A DNA stretch of 64,000 bases from Flavobacterium sp. WV_118_3 (GCF_039778605.1 NZ_CP156060.1:1922001-1986000); one strand, 5' to 3'; counted from the stretch's first letter, positions 1-8,966 are shown. Numbers and translations: made by a program. The notes: generated by a model from the letters alone, not told the origin.

Positions 1-998
1 AAAGAGAGGAAAGAATTGAATTATTAATTGACGTATATAAAAAAAGACAGTTTTCTGCCTTTCTTGGCGCAGGTGTTTCTAGTAGTGCAGGAATGCCAGA
101 CTGGAACACTTTACTTAATTCACTTTTTGTCTCATATTTAGCAAAGGAATTCAAACATTCTGAAGCCATAAACGATAATGATATAAAACAAATTGTACAC
201 CGATTAAATTATGTTGACGAACCTTCAGCTTTAATGGCTGCAAGATATTTAAGAAAGGGATTGACAAAAGAACAATCGGAAAGCCAAGCATTTATTAATA
301 CTATTTCTGATAATTTATATAAGTTACGAGATTCCAAAAAAGATATTAGCTCAAAACTAATTAAGGCTATTACAAATCTTTGTATGCCAACACAAACTGG
401 AGCAAGAGTTAAATCTGTTATCACATACAACTTTGATGACTTACTAGAGAGAGAATTAGAGACAAAAGCAATTCGTCACCATAGTATTTACAAAGAAAAT
501 GAACTTTCTGACCCTGATGAATTACCGATTTATCACGTTCATGGTTTTTTACCCGAAGACAAATCAAAATATACAGGATTAGAGGAAATCACATTAGTTT
601 TTTCAGAAGAAGGTTACCATCAAATATACTCGGATGCTTACCACTGGTCAAATTTGGTTCAACTCTATAATTTACGTGAGAATAGTTGTTTAATGATTGG
701 ACTTTCATTGACAGATCCAAATCTTCGTAGACTTCTTGAGATTTCTGCGCGCAATAGTGAGCGACCAAGACATTTTGCATTTATGAAAAGACTTACTATT
801 GAGGAATTTTGCTATGAAAAAGAGAAGAATGGTACAGAGAAGAAACAAGTAATTAACAACAAAAAAGCTGCTGAACAATTCTTAAATGGACACCATAAGT
901 TGAATGAAGAATTAATGAAGGAACTTGGAGTTTTAATAATATGGTATACTTCTTATGATGATATTCCGACTATATTAACAAAAGTGAATAATGAATAG
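1..998 (+). CDS. SIR2-like domain protein, 5' end off the window
   Basis: The frame is open from base 3, so the gene begins outside the window and the ATG at 93 is internal. The codons before it encode the Rossmann nucleotide-binding motif FLGAGVSSSAG followed by MPDW, the signature of SIR2-type NAD-binding domains. Further on are TYNFDDLLE and YHVHGFLP, which match the N-D and H-G catalytic-region motifs of SIR2_2-type proteins. At least 331 aa remain and no other domain follows. Proteins of this type often act as NAD+-degrading effectors in anti-phage systems (family knowledge). The AT-rich composition and a second SIR2-fold gene 150 bp downstream support a defence role, which is an inference. 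The missing upstream part could hold a partner domain. Confidence 0.85.
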   Translation, partial: REERIELLIDVYKKRQFSAFLGAGVSSSAGMPDWNTLLNSLFVSYLAKEFKHSEAINDNDIKQIVHRLNYVDEPSALMAARYLRKGLTKEQSESQAFINTISDNLYKLRDSKKDISSKLIKAITNLCMPTQTGARVKSVITYNFDDLLERELETKAIRHHSIYKENELSDPDELPIYHVHGFLPEDKSKYTGLEEITLVFSEEGYHQIYSDAYHWSNLVQLYNLRENSCLMIGLSLTDPNLRRLLEISARNSERPRHFAFMKRLTIEEFCYEKEKNGTEKKQVINNKKAAEQFLNGHHKLNEELMKELGVLIIWYTSYDDIPTILTKVNNE

Positions 999-1147
999 AA
1001 AAGTTGTACATAATATCAATTTACTTCAATGGCAAGTGATACATTTCTATGTTTAACCAAAGAATATTCTACGGAATTTTAGTTTCGTAATTACGACAAT
1101 CTGAAAACCGCTACATACCATTTCTCATAATCTCATTTATAAAATAT

Positions 1148-2200
1148 ATGCAAGTAAAAGATTTGCCTAGCTATCAACAAATAATCGACTCACTTAAAGC
1201 AAAAAAACGTAAAAAGCATCTGCTTTTTGGAAATGGATTTAGTATAGCCTACGATCCTAATATTTTTTCATACAATGCTTTAAGTAAGTTTATAGATGAA
1301 ATTGATAATGACCTTTTGAAAAAGCTTTTTGAAGTTATAAATACCAAAAACTTTGAATTAGTAATGCAACAACTGGATAATTTTATAGAAATTTCCAAAA
1401 CTTTTAGTTCTGATAAAAAATTAATTCAGAAAATAATAGAAGCAAACGAAGTTTTAAAAACTAGTTTAATTGAGGCGGTACAAAAGCTTCATCCAGAACA
1501 CGTTTTTAAAGTACCAGAAGAAAAAAGTAAATGTTGTTATTCATTCCTTAACGAGTATCTTTCTCAAGAAGGTAAAGTTTTTTCAACAAATTATGATTTA
1601 CTTCCCTATTGGATTTTGATGCGTAATGACTCACAATTTGCAATTGATGGTTTTGGAAGAGAAATTGAAAATCCAGATGAAGTTTTAAAGAATCAAGAAC
1701 CAATTTTTTCAGAATTAAGATGGGGTAAGTATAAAAAAGAACAGACCATTTTCTATTTACATGGAGCTCTATTAATTTTTGATACAGGTATAGAAATTGA
1801 AAAAGAAACTTACGATACTCAACACTATCTTTTAGAGAAAATAAACGAGCGTATGGCTGCAAAATCTTATCCTATTTTTGTCACGGCAGGAAGCTCTCAA
1901 GAAAAATTAAGTCACATATCTCATAACAAATATTTATCACATTGTTATGACCAATTAACTCAAATTGAAGGCTCACTTATCACTTTCGGTTTTAATTTTG
2001 GAGAATATGATACCCATATAATTGATGCAATAAATAAAGCTGCTCATCAAGGGCAAAAATCCGGAAACAAATTATATAGTGTTTATATTGGTGTTTATTC
2101 TCAAGAAAATCTTGACCATATAAAAAAAATTGAGCATAAGTTTAGATGTAAAGTTAACTTATATAATGCAGCCACAGTTCCTATTTGGGAGGATAAATAA
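1148..2200 (+). CDS. DUF4917 family SIR2-like protein
   Basis: This 350-aa protein begins with a nucleotide-binding motif, HLLFGNGFSIAYDPNIFSY (about residues 24-42), the hallmark of DUF4917, a family distantly related to SIR2. VFSTNYDLLPYW (about 143-154) and FYLHGALLIF (about 202-211) correspond to the N-D and H-G motifs of the same fold, and TFGFNFGEYD near residue 280 fits the C-terminal part of the domain. There is no signal peptide or membrane segment, so it should be cytosolic. It follows the SIR2 gene on the same strand after 150 bp of AT-rich DNA. The enzyme activity is untested as far as I know; NAD(P) hydrolysis is the natural guess. Two adjacent genes of one fold suggest a paired defence module. 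Confidence 0.8.
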   Translation: MQVKDLPSYQQIIDSLKAKKRKKHLLFGNGFSIAYDPNIFSYNALSKFIDEIDNDLLKKLFEVINTKNFELVMQQLDNFIEISKTFSSDKKLIQKIIEANEVLKTSLIEAVQKLHPEHVFKVPEEKSKCCYSFLNEYLSQEGKVFSTNYDLLPYWILMRNDSQFAIDGFGREIENPDEVLKNQEPIFSELRWGKYKKEQTIFYLHGALLIFDTGIEIEKETYDTQHYLLEKINERMAAKSYPIFVTAGSSQEKLSHISHNKYLSHCYDQLTQIEGSLITFGFNFGEYDTHIIDAINKAAHQGQKSGNKLYSVYIGVYSQENLDHIKKIEHKFRCKVNLYNAATVPIWEDK

Positions 2201-2658
2201 AACGTTATATAACAATAATTTTACTTCATAATTTTCTCCCCTAAAACCCTATCTTAATAGAAATAATCCGTTCGATGACTTTGCAGATGATTTCCCATAC
2301 AACTCAACATTCAAAAAGACTTGATCACCAAACTTTGGTACTACTAAAAATCATCTCAAAACCTTAAAATCAGAAAAGAAAAATGGTTAAATTTCACATG
2401 CCATAACAAACCTAAAAAACATCTATAATCACTCCATAACAGTCCACTATTTCTTCCCGGAAAAACAATTCGTTGACCAAACTACCTTCCCATCCAACCC
2501 AGGCCAAATCCCCCCATCCCACTCCCAATTCCGCCCCAACACATTTTACTTCCCGAAAAAGTTTTACCTTTAAAAACAACGCTAATTGCGCAACAGAAAC
2601 AAACTCCGATTAGGCTGAAACGATACTACAAAAATTGTAAAACCTAATTCTTGTATTA
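2201..2658. other. 458-bp intergenic region, C-rich part
   Basis: No coding frame of interest was seen on either strand. Bases about 2440-2580 are strikingly poor in G and rich in C on the plus strand, with runs such as CCCCCCATCCCACTCCC. No hairpin terminator is evident after the DUF4917 gene. The -7-like sequence of the following RadC gene could not be assigned. Confidence 0.4.
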
Positions 2659-3306
2659 ATGAATGTAAAACTAACAGAGACACAAAAAATCAAAATTCTA
2701 AATTCCGATGACATCTATGTCATCATGCAACAGGTATTGCTTCGGGAAAATAAAATTGATCTCGATCGGGAGCATTTTTGGGTTATTGGATTAGCCAACA
2801 ATAATCTGGTGCTTTTTATTGAACTCATTAGCTTGGGAACCGTAAACAAAACACTTGTCCATCCTATGGAAGTGTTCAGTTTTGCGTTGCAAAAACGAGC
2901 CGTTAAAATCATTCTTTGCCATAATCATCCGAGTGGCGAACTCAAACCCTCGGATGCCGATAAAGATATTACCGACCGACTCATACAAGTGGGGATAATC
3001 GTTCAAACGGAAGTGATCGATCATTTAATCATTTCAGAAAAAAGCTATTTAAGCTTTACTGATATTGGTCTAATGAGCGAACTACGAAACAGTACCAAAT
3101 ACGTTCCAAGATATAAACTGGAAGAAAAGATACAAAAGGAAGCTAAGGAACTCGGAATAACTACCGGCTTAAAAACCGGTCGGAATACAAAAGCAAAAGA
3201 AATAGCCACAACATGTCTGGAACAAGGATTCGAAGTTGAATTTATTGCCCGACTAACCGGACTTACTGTAAGAGTGGTCGAAAACCTAAAAAAGAAGATG
3301 GAATAA
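2659..3306 (+). CDS. RadC/JAB-domain protein with C-terminal helical extension
   Basis: The N-terminal ~145 residues form a RadC-type JAB (MPN+) domain. The metal-binding signature HNHPSG is at about residues 94-99, followed by SDADKDIT, which supplies the distal aspartate. The N-terminal helix-hairpin-helix found in full-length RadC is missing, as in short copies carried on mobile elements. After residue 150 a basic stretch leads to EIATTCLEQGFEVEFIARLTG, a helical segment that resembles the C-terminal tail of Rpn/PD-(D/E)XK transposase-family proteins. The join contains a palindromic sequence (see the repeat at 3163). The family's function is unsettled despite the name; no role in repair has been shown clearly. 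It lies between defence-type genes and a ParD remnant, which fits an accessory region. Confidence 0.85.
   Translation: MNVKLTETQKIKILNSDDIYVIMQQVLLRENKIDLDREHFWVIGLANNNLVLFIELISLGTVNKTLVHPMEVFSFALQKRAVKIILCHNHPSGELKPSDADKDITDRLIQVGIIVQTEVIDHLIISEKSYLSFTDIGLMSELRNSTKYVPRYKLEEKIQKEAKELGITTGLKTGRNTKAKEIATTCLEQGFEVEFIARLTGLTVRVVENLKKKME
3163..3180. repeat. Palindrome inside the RadC-like gene
   Basis: ACCGGCTTAAAAACCGGT is a near-perfect inverted repeat lying in frame in the linker between the JAB domain and the C-terminal extension. It is almost identical to the core of the intergenic palindrome at 36693-36730 (ACCGGTTTTAAAAACCGGT). A mobile palindromic element that settled in a coding region would explain it, but a chance match remains possible. 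Confidence 0.5.
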
Positions 3307-3420
3307 AAGCACTCCGCTATTTTTACGCGGTAGTAATTTGTGTTTGTGCCATCGGATTTATCAGGAAGGCAACGTTAAAAGTACGACTCCCCAATTGGAT
3401 AATTTTCTAAAAGAAAGCAC

Positions 3421-3713
3421 ATGGTACGAAACAGAAGTATAGTCGTAGATTTCGAACGTTATAGTATAACAGCCGTTTCAAAAGGGCGCATTAGTAACGG
3501 AAATCAAGTCGCCGAGCCGAACGTAAAGCTTTGGAAGAAGAAAACAGGATTACTGTTTTAAGAAATGCCATTCAAAAAGGAATTGATAGTGGGCGGGTCG
3601 AAAATTTTGATCCTAAAAAGCAGCTGGAAAGGTTAAAGTCTGGAAAAAAGAATGATCCAATTTGCCAGGTTACAACTGCCTTAAAAAGCATCCGTAATCA
3701 CCGCAAAAAATAG
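3421..3713 (+). pseudogene. ParD-like antitoxin, frameshifted
   Basis: Two reading frames together resemble a ParD/CopG-type antitoxin. The first starts with ATG at 3421 and reads MVRNRSIVVDFERY, then GRISNGNQVAE, like the DNA-binding ribbon-helix-helix start of ParD. The match then moves to another frame at about 3510-3518 and continues as RAERKALEEENRITVLRNAI, followed by QKGIDSG and ENFDPKKQLERL, the typical ParD toxin-binding tail. The second frame alone (TTG at 3531) would lack the DNA-binding half. No ParE-like toxin frame follows. I read it as a decayed toxin-antitoxin remnant; a sequencing error at the junction is the alternative. Confidence 0.6.
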
Positions 3714-3926
3714 CTCATCGTACTTTTCGTTAAAACAATTAGTTGATCAAATCTTGTCTTTTTTTAGCACGAGTTGGAGCAAACGCTCCTATTTTAATCC
3801 TCCTTATTCCATCACGCTTTTTTCTCCGCGAAAAATTCTATATTTAACCGAAATAAATAGCTTCACAGATCCGAAAACATTCATTGTATTTCGAATAGCA
3901 ACATTAAAACTTAGCATTATTTAATA

Positions 3927-4400
3927 ATGAAAAAAAAATACTGGATATTAATAATCTTCATTTTTTTGATTTTCAGTTTTATAAATATAGCTTACGGTTT
4001 CCTTTTATTAGGTCTAATCGTATTCTTTTTTAGTGTCGAAGCATACGCTTTTAACGAAAAAATTCGAAAGATTGGAATCGAACGTTCCGGAAAAATAATA
4101 GAATATGAGTCGGATCATGAAGGTTTCAAAACCCCAGTTATTGAATTTGAAACGAAGAATCATGAACTAATAATCGCTAAGCCTTATTTCTATGCTTCAA
4201 CCGACTTGAGTAGAATACGAACCTATAAAAATGATATAAACAAACCCGTTATCATTTTATACGATCCGGAAAATCCAAAAAAATTCGTTCTAAAAAATGA
4301 AGAAGATTTTAACTACTCCACTATTTTTATATTTTTTACTGTAAGTTTTCTCTTTATAGTCTTGGCTATTTGTAGCTTATTTGGCATCATAAAGTTATAG
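3927..4400 (+). CDS. DUF3592 family membrane protein
   Basis: The 157-aa protein has two hydrophobic stretches at the N-terminus (about residues 5-40, probably a hairpin of two helices) and one at the C-terminus (about 131-155). Between them is a beta-rich domain with GKIIEYE, PVIEFET, PYFYAST and VIILYDPENPKKFVL. This arrangement and the final YDP-NP-F motif fit DUF3592, a widespread inner-membrane family without known function. It stands alone, with more than 200 bp of non-coding sequence on each side. Confidence 0.75.
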   Translation: MKKKYWILIIFIFLIFSFINIAYGFLLLGLIVFFFSVEAYAFNEKIRKIGIERSGKIIEYESDHEGFKTPVIEFETKNHELIIAKPYFYASTDLSRIRTYKNDINKPVIILYDPENPKKFVLKNEEDFNYSTIFIFFTVSFLFIVLAICSLFGIIKL

Positions 4401-4649
4401 ATGATTTACTACTAAATGCCCTAACATAAAACCGACAAAACGAATATCCGCGCTTTTACGACACTTATATCCACAAAAGCAGCGTTTGTCGATTTACCCA
4501 AACCAGCATTCCTTTTTATTTTATATTTGGTTCGTTTTGTTAGTATTCCATTATCCGACACTTTTTTATTCATTTTAAGATTTAACTTACATTAATTTAA
4601 GTAAATTAGTCCCGATTTCGCGAAATAAACAAACGAAAACCATCGCAAC

Positions 4650-4964
4650 ATGAAAATGTATATTATCGTAAAAGACACCATCCCGGACAAGCTGGTTCCG
4701 GTCATCACGGCACATGCTTCCTTAGCCTGCTATAAAAAATTTGAGGAAAATGAAAGCATGATCCAATGGATCAATGGTATCTTTAAAAAAGTGGTTTGTC
4801 TGGCAAATGAAACGGAATTTGAAGCGCTTAAAAAAGAAACGGATTTTGTATTGCTAACCGAATCGGCGCTGGACGGCAAAGAAGTCTGTTTGGCCTTTTG
4901 TCCAAGGGAGGAATATCCGAAAAAGTTTCCGTTTCTAAAAATGTGGACGCCACAAAACAAATAG
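4650..4964 (+). CDS. PTH2-like (peptidyl-tRNA hydrolase 2 fold) protein
   Basis: The 104-aa protein begins MKMYIIVKDTIPD and then carries AHASLACYKKF, which corresponds to the AHAS/AHA motif of PTH2-type peptidyl-tRNA hydrolases. W-INGIFKKVV, an LxxxTEFEALK helix and a final VCLAFCPR strand follow the order of that fold. True PTH2 enzymes begin with a K-Q-V strand and a conserved lysine/aspartate set; not all are clear here, so activity on peptidyl-tRNA is doubtful and it may be one of the small divergent PTH2-like proteins. It heads a same-strand run with the next two genes. Confidence 0.6.
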   Translation: MKMYIIVKDTIPDKLVPVITAHASLACYKKFEENESMIQWINGIFKKVVCLANETEFEALKKETDFVLLTESALDGKEVCLAFCPREEYPKKFPFLKMWTPQNK

Positions 4965-5047
4965 AATGATGTTTATTACGAAATTAAAAAAAGGGACAAC
5001 CGCTCACCACTCCCAAAAAACGGGCAGAGCCTAAAAAAACAAACGAT

Positions 5048-5752
5048 ATGACTACAATAGAAAATGGTATTCTTGAAAATTCCGAAGAAATCATAAACTG
5101 GACCTATCCCGGAGCCGTATTATATTATAAAGATTGCGATTTAACCCCTTCCGTAGCCGAAAAATTTACAAAATACAAACTCATCCGAAATGGTTATTTT
5201 CTGGATGTTAGTTGTCGTGGCGGTGGTCTTAAATTTAATACCCGTTTTTTAATCGCCTCCTCAAAAGCAGCAAAATTATATGAAATAAACCCGGATAATG
5301 AACGATTTGGGCATTTTTGTATCAATATCAACAGTTATTTTAAAGTACTTGATATTTATAAAATTGGAGATAAAACCCAAATATTTTTGCTACACATACC
5401 GGCAAAAGGCTTACACTATTTTGATAATGTCAGCTCGAATTTGGATGAGGATATTATTCAAAAGGCGCGACAAAGTTTTGATACCCGAATACACCAGGAG
5501 CCATTAGCCGATTTATTGGAGCCATTTTGGGTGGAAAGAACCAACTTCCCGGTTGGAATGGATGGCTATAACCGATTTTATCCCTTAACCAAAGTAACGC
5601 CAATTCCAAATTCAATCGGAGAGCATTTACATAGTTGTCTTATAAAACTAACAAAAGACACCAGTGATATTAATATTCCGGCTCCTTATTACAGCGATCA
5701 GAAGAAAGAATCCAAAATAAGTCTTTTTATGAAAAATATATTCGGGAAATAA
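5048..5752 (+). CDS. Hypothetical protein (234 aa)
   Basis: I do not recognise the family. The protein is soluble, has no signal peptide, and is rich in aromatic residues and beta-strand-like segments, for example VLYYKDCD, RNGYFLDVSCRGGG and TQIFLLHIPAKG. The last 15 residues are basic and hydrophobic (SLFMKNIFGK). It lies 83 bp after the PTH2-like gene and 32 bp before the next orphan, so the three are probably cotranscribed. Size, composition and setting recall immunity or effector-accessory proteins, but this is only an impression. Confidence 0.6.
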   Translation: MTTIENGILENSEEIINWTYPGAVLYYKDCDLTPSVAEKFTKYKLIRNGYFLDVSCRGGGLKFNTRFLIASSKAAKLYEINPDNERFGHFCININSYFKVLDIYKIGDKTQIFLLHIPAKGLHYFDNVSSNLDEDIIQKARQSFDTRIHQEPLADLLEPFWVERTNFPVGMDGYNRFYPLTKVTPIPNSIGEHLHSCLIKLTKDTSDINIPAPYYSDQKKESKISLFMKNIFGK

Positions 5753-5784
5753 CACAACCATTTTAAAAGCAAACCAATCAAGCC

Positions 5785-6447
5785 ATGGGATTATTCAACA
5801 AAATAAAAGCATTAAAAGTGAGAGATATCGCCTTTTTTGCCGATGGAGATTATTTTTATTCCAAAGGTTTAGCGGCATCGATTCAAAAGGAATTAAAAAT
5901 CGAAAAACACGGCCTTACTCTGGAGGAATTAAACCCTATTCTACACTATCTGGTCGAATTCATTCAGGATGAAAAACCGGATATTAAAAGCGGTAATAAA
6001 CTAACCTGTTTCTCCTGGCTTATTTTAGCGCATGAAGAAGGTGATTATTTCGAAATTCTGGAAATCGTTCCGGAAAAAGGAGGCTTTGCCAGTGGCCTTA
6101 ATCACACGCTTCATGTATTGGAGCAACAGCTTTTTGTTTGTGATCAATTAAAAGTGGAGCCTGTTTTCCCTGATTTTGATCATATCGTTACGATCGATCC
6201 GTTAATCCGAACCGGAGTACCGGCACATTTGTTTCGTTGGAACAGAGCGGCTCCCGATTCGGGTTGGATGGTGATGACCGATAACTTTGATGAAGAAACT
6301 ATGGCGTTCGAAGAAATAACGGTTGGACAACTCATGACCTACCGACCGGAAACGGTTAAATTTATGGCACTTCCCCATGGTTTTAAAGTTATTTGGGAGG
6401 GTAAAGATGCTAAAATCGCATTCGATAACAATCTGATGGAAGCCTAA
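5785..6447 (+). CDS. Hypothetical protein (220 aa)
   Basis: No family was recognised with confidence. The N-terminus MGLFNKIKALKVRD has the amphipathic look of many small cytosolic Flavobacterium proteins. The C-terminal half contains DSGWMVMTDNFDEE and VGQLMTYRPETVKFMALPHGF, a layout vaguely like the SUKH/Imm-type immunity domains, but key motifs are absent. It is the last gene of the plus-strand run that converges on the large minus-strand locus, and its stop is 78 bp from the shared terminator region. Confidence 0.6.
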   Translation: MGLFNKIKALKVRDIAFFADGDYFYSKGLAASIQKELKIEKHGLTLEELNPILHYLVEFIQDEKPDIKSGNKLTCFSWLILAHEEGDYFEILEIVPEKGGFASGLNHTLHVLEQQLFVCDQLKVEPVFPDFDHIVTIDPLIRTGVPAHLFRWNRAAPDSGWMVMTDNFDEETMAFEEITVGQLMTYRPETVKFMALPHGFKVIWEGKDAKIAFDNNLMEA

Positions 6448-6524
6448 ACGATAAGATAGATAAACAAAGAAAGCAACAAGGAATATTTGATTTAGAATAC
6501 TGCGTCTTACTTTATCAAAAAAGT

Positions 6525-6556
6525 AGCCCGGCCGGAATCACAATTTCCGCCGGGCT
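6525..6556 (-). terminator. Rho-independent terminator between convergent genes
   Basis: AGCCCGGC-CGGAA pairs with TTTCC-GCCGGGCT around a short loop. Read on the minus strand the hairpin is followed by ACTTTTTTGATAAAG, so it should end transcription of the minus-strand hydrolase gene that stops at 6576. On the plus strand no T tract follows, so it serves the opposite unit less well. Confidence 0.75.
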
Positions 6557-6575
6557 AAAGTATAAAATAGCCGCT

Positions 6576-7793
6576 TTAGATAAAGCCGCGTGCTTTCATT
6601 TCGTTAGATAACACCCGGATACAACTCTGTCCGTTAGGCGACGCATCCCAATAGCATTTATGCATGCGGATGGCATACATCGTAATAAAATTGAATAGTG
6701 TCATGCTTTTATCGGAGGTCACTTCATAATTGATGTTGATTGGCAAAAGCGAAAACCCATTGATCCCAAATAAAGCTGGGCCCCGGTTGGTGTCTTTTCT
6801 AAAATTGGTCGCCAGAGCATCGGCAATAGAATAGACATTCATCCACGTCAACTTTGTTTCCATTTGAGCGCTTCTGTTGTTAAAAAACTTCGGATAATAA
6901 GCATTTATAAATTCATAGGGCGTTCCTATCGTTACAAGCAACTCACTCCTGTCTTTGGTATTGGCCGACGGAACATTACCTATCGGAAACAAAAAATCCA
7001 TCGCGATAATCGTTCCAAAACTATAGCTATGATAGTGTATCTGTGCCTTCGGATCGTTTTCGGCAATATATTCGATCAATAAATCCAGATTTCCCAGCAC
7101 CAGCTGACTCTGTTCGCCATTTTCGATATATTGATCCACACAAACAAACTCGGTCGCCAATGAGGTTAACAAGGTTTTCGATTCCGGAATAACCAGCAGT
7201 ATAAAGGTGGTAATCGGAACAAACCATTTCGTTTTTTGAGTAAGACCCGACAAAAAGCCGGTAATTTTTTCAAAATCAAGATGACAGCTTTCAATAAGAG
7301 TCTTTATTTCTTTCTGTGCACCATATTGTGTCACAATATCGATACTGGCCGGTATCAGGAAAATGATAGCCAGTGAGATGACCAGTAATACTAAAAAAGC
7401 GTAAAACGTAAGATACGGTCGGCTAAAACTACCGCTGCTAAAAATTCGCAAAAAAAGCTGTGGTAGTTTTTTGAGTATTAATCCCAGTAAAATCAGGTTT
7501 TTAAGCAGCAGATTTTGCTTTTTAAAGCGTTCCGTTAAGATCTCATGGTATTTAAAATCGTATAATTTATACACCCGTTCGGCATTATCCGGATTGTCTT
7601 TTTTGTATTTAAAAATACTGACCACTGTGCTGTCTCTTTCCTCCGTATAAAAAATCTTTTCCGTTTTTAGTTCAAACTCACTTCCGTTATCACTATAGCG
7701 GAATTCATTTTTAAGGCGGATGGCATATTTTTCAAACGATTCCTGTTGAAACGATTGCCCTAAACCCGAAATATAAACCCCTACTTTTTCCAT
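6576..7793 (-). CDS. Membrane-anchored alpha/beta-hydrolase-like protein
   Basis: The 405-aa protein has a soluble N-terminal part beginning VGVYISGLGQSF, an amphipathic segment, and two membrane helices at about residues 127-150 and 190-205. The C-terminal part looks like a lipase-type alpha/beta-hydrolase domain: IHYHSYSFGTIIAMDFL supplies a nucleophile elbow (S-Y-S-F-G) and LLVTIGTPYEF is the usual strand after it. The elbow deviates from GxSxG at its first position. A substrate cannot be named. It follows the amidase gene by 12 bp on the same strand, so the two are surely cotranscribed, which suggests a job at the envelope. Confidence 0.55.
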   Translation of the reverse strand: MEKVGVYISGLGQSFQQESFEKYAIRLKNEFRYSDNGSEFELKTEKIFYTEERDSTVVSIFKYKKDNPDNAERVYKLYDFKYHEILTERFKKQNLLLKNLILLGLILKKLPQLFLRIFSSGSFSRPYLTFYAFLVLLVISLAIIFLIPASIDIVTQYGAQKEIKTLIESCHLDFEKITGFLSGLTQKTKWFVPITTFILLVIPESKTLLTSLATEFVCVDQYIENGEQSQLVLGNLDLLIEYIAENDPKAQIHYHSYSFGTIIAMDFLFPIGNVPSANTKDRSELLVTIGTPYEFINAYYPKFFNNRSAQMETKLTWMNVYSIADALATNFRKDTNRGPALFGINGFSLLPININYEVTSDKSMTLFNFITMYAIRMHKCYWDASPNGQSCIRVLSNEMKARGFI

Positions 7794-7805
7794 TGGGTTG
7801 CCGTT

Positions 7806-8807
7806 TTAAAAGTTTACATAGGATTGCATCACCCACTTTTCGCCCAGGTCAATTTTACACCAGCCGTTTTGTGTTTCAAAAACAAAAACTTCTTCGTCTT
7901 TTTCAATCCGGTCCACTTTAGGGAAATTGGTACCGGGACCGGTTCTTACATTTAAAATCGTAGCGTTTACGGTAGCTCTTTTTACAGCAATCGTATAGCG
8001 CGCTGCCACCCAGTTGGATTGGGTATTGGATATTTTTAACCAGCCGTCTTTTTCTTCATACACCCGCAAAATAGCACCCAATGCAATCGCAGCACGATCG
8101 GTCGCTTTTGGACTTCCGCCATCCGGTTCGGTGCGGACATTAAGACTGTTGGCGGTTACACATACATATTTAGTAATCGCACTACTGTCGGTTTTTATCG
8201 GATGATTGCCGAGCTTTGCGCGGACTAAAGGGGCAAAATTAGTGTCAAAATCGGGTACTTTGTTACCGCCAAAAAAGTTGGTTCCCGGGCAGGATTTATT
8301 GTTTCCGGTTCCATTATTCCGTACGCCGTTATCCAAACGGAACCAATGGTGGTAAACGATCGAATTGGAGTTAACCGGTAAATTAAACCGCTTGCATAAA
8401 GCCGCGGTAATGGCTATAATGGCATCCTTTTGGACATTTGTCATCACATCGGCATTCTGATCAAAATTGCCGAAATTTTCGATGCAAATGGCATACGCAT
8501 TTTGGTTGAGAATACAGGCCGGTGAGTTTTCCAGACTTCTTCCGGTCACGACCGTTCCGTCCGGAAAAATGGTAAAATGTTGCCCGATATCCTGCCATCC
8601 GTTTTGATTCACATGGAAGTTTTTCATGGCCAACTGTCGGTCAAAATGATTGTTTCCCGTAAAATGTACATAACTGGGAACATAGGTATGGTGTTGTTGC
8701 ACTTTTAAAATCGTCCGTCCTACTCTGAGGTTTGAAATCCATGTTTCAAATTCCGGGACAGTCATTTTGGTAAATCCGTATTTTGTTTCCATGGTGTCGT
8801 TATTCAA
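7806..8807 (-). CDS. N-acetylmuramoyl-L-alanine amidase (Amidase_2/PGRP) with two SH3 domains
   Basis: Residues about 25-190 form an amidase_2/peptidoglycan-recognition domain. Likely zinc ligands are the His in QQHHTYVPSY, the His in VYHHWF and the Cys in KSCPGTNFF. IFPDGTVVTGRSLE and CIENFGNFDQ are typical strands of the family. Two SH3_3 domains follow, starting near VCVTANSLNVRTEPDG and RATVNATILNVRTGPGT. It should cleave the bond between MurNAc and L-Ala in peptidoglycan. No signal peptide is visible, so export would need another route, as with phage endolysins. It stands downstream of tail-fibre-like genes but is separated from them by a hairpin and 188 bp. Confidence 0.85.
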   Translation of the reverse strand: MNNDTMETKYGFTKMTVPEFETWISNLRVGRTILKVQQHHTYVPSYVHFTGNNHFDRQLAMKNFHVNQNGWQDIGQHFTIFPDGTVVTGRSLENSPACILNQNAYAICIENFGNFDQNADVMTNVQKDAIIAITAALCKRFNLPVNSNSIVYHHWFRLDNGVRNNGTGNNKSCPGTNFFGGNKVPDFDTNFAPLVRAKLGNHPIKTDSSAITKYVCVTANSLNVRTEPDGGSPKATDRAAIALGAILRVYEEKDGWLKISNTQSNWVAARYTIAVKRATVNATILNVRTGPGTNFPKVDRIEKDEEVFVFETQNGWCKIDLGEKWVMQSYVNF

Positions 8808-8946
8808 TAAGTTAAAACCATCTAAATTAACAACTTAGCGCTTACTTGTCAATACGAAAAAATACGTAATTTTTAATCGCAGTTACTGTAGCTTTATTAG
8901 TATAAATGGTATAATAGTATTCTTTTTGTAATTGTTCGAAATCAAA

Positions 8947-8966
8947 AATGGGGCATAAACCCCATT
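8947..8966 (-). terminator. Hairpin with T tract after the second collar gene
   Basis: AATGGGG and CCCCATT form a 7-bp stem with a six-base loop. On the minus strand it is followed by TTTTTGATTTC. It lies 29 bp after the stop of the collar gene, so the amidase and hydrolase genes may be a separate or attenuated unit. Confidence 0.6.
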
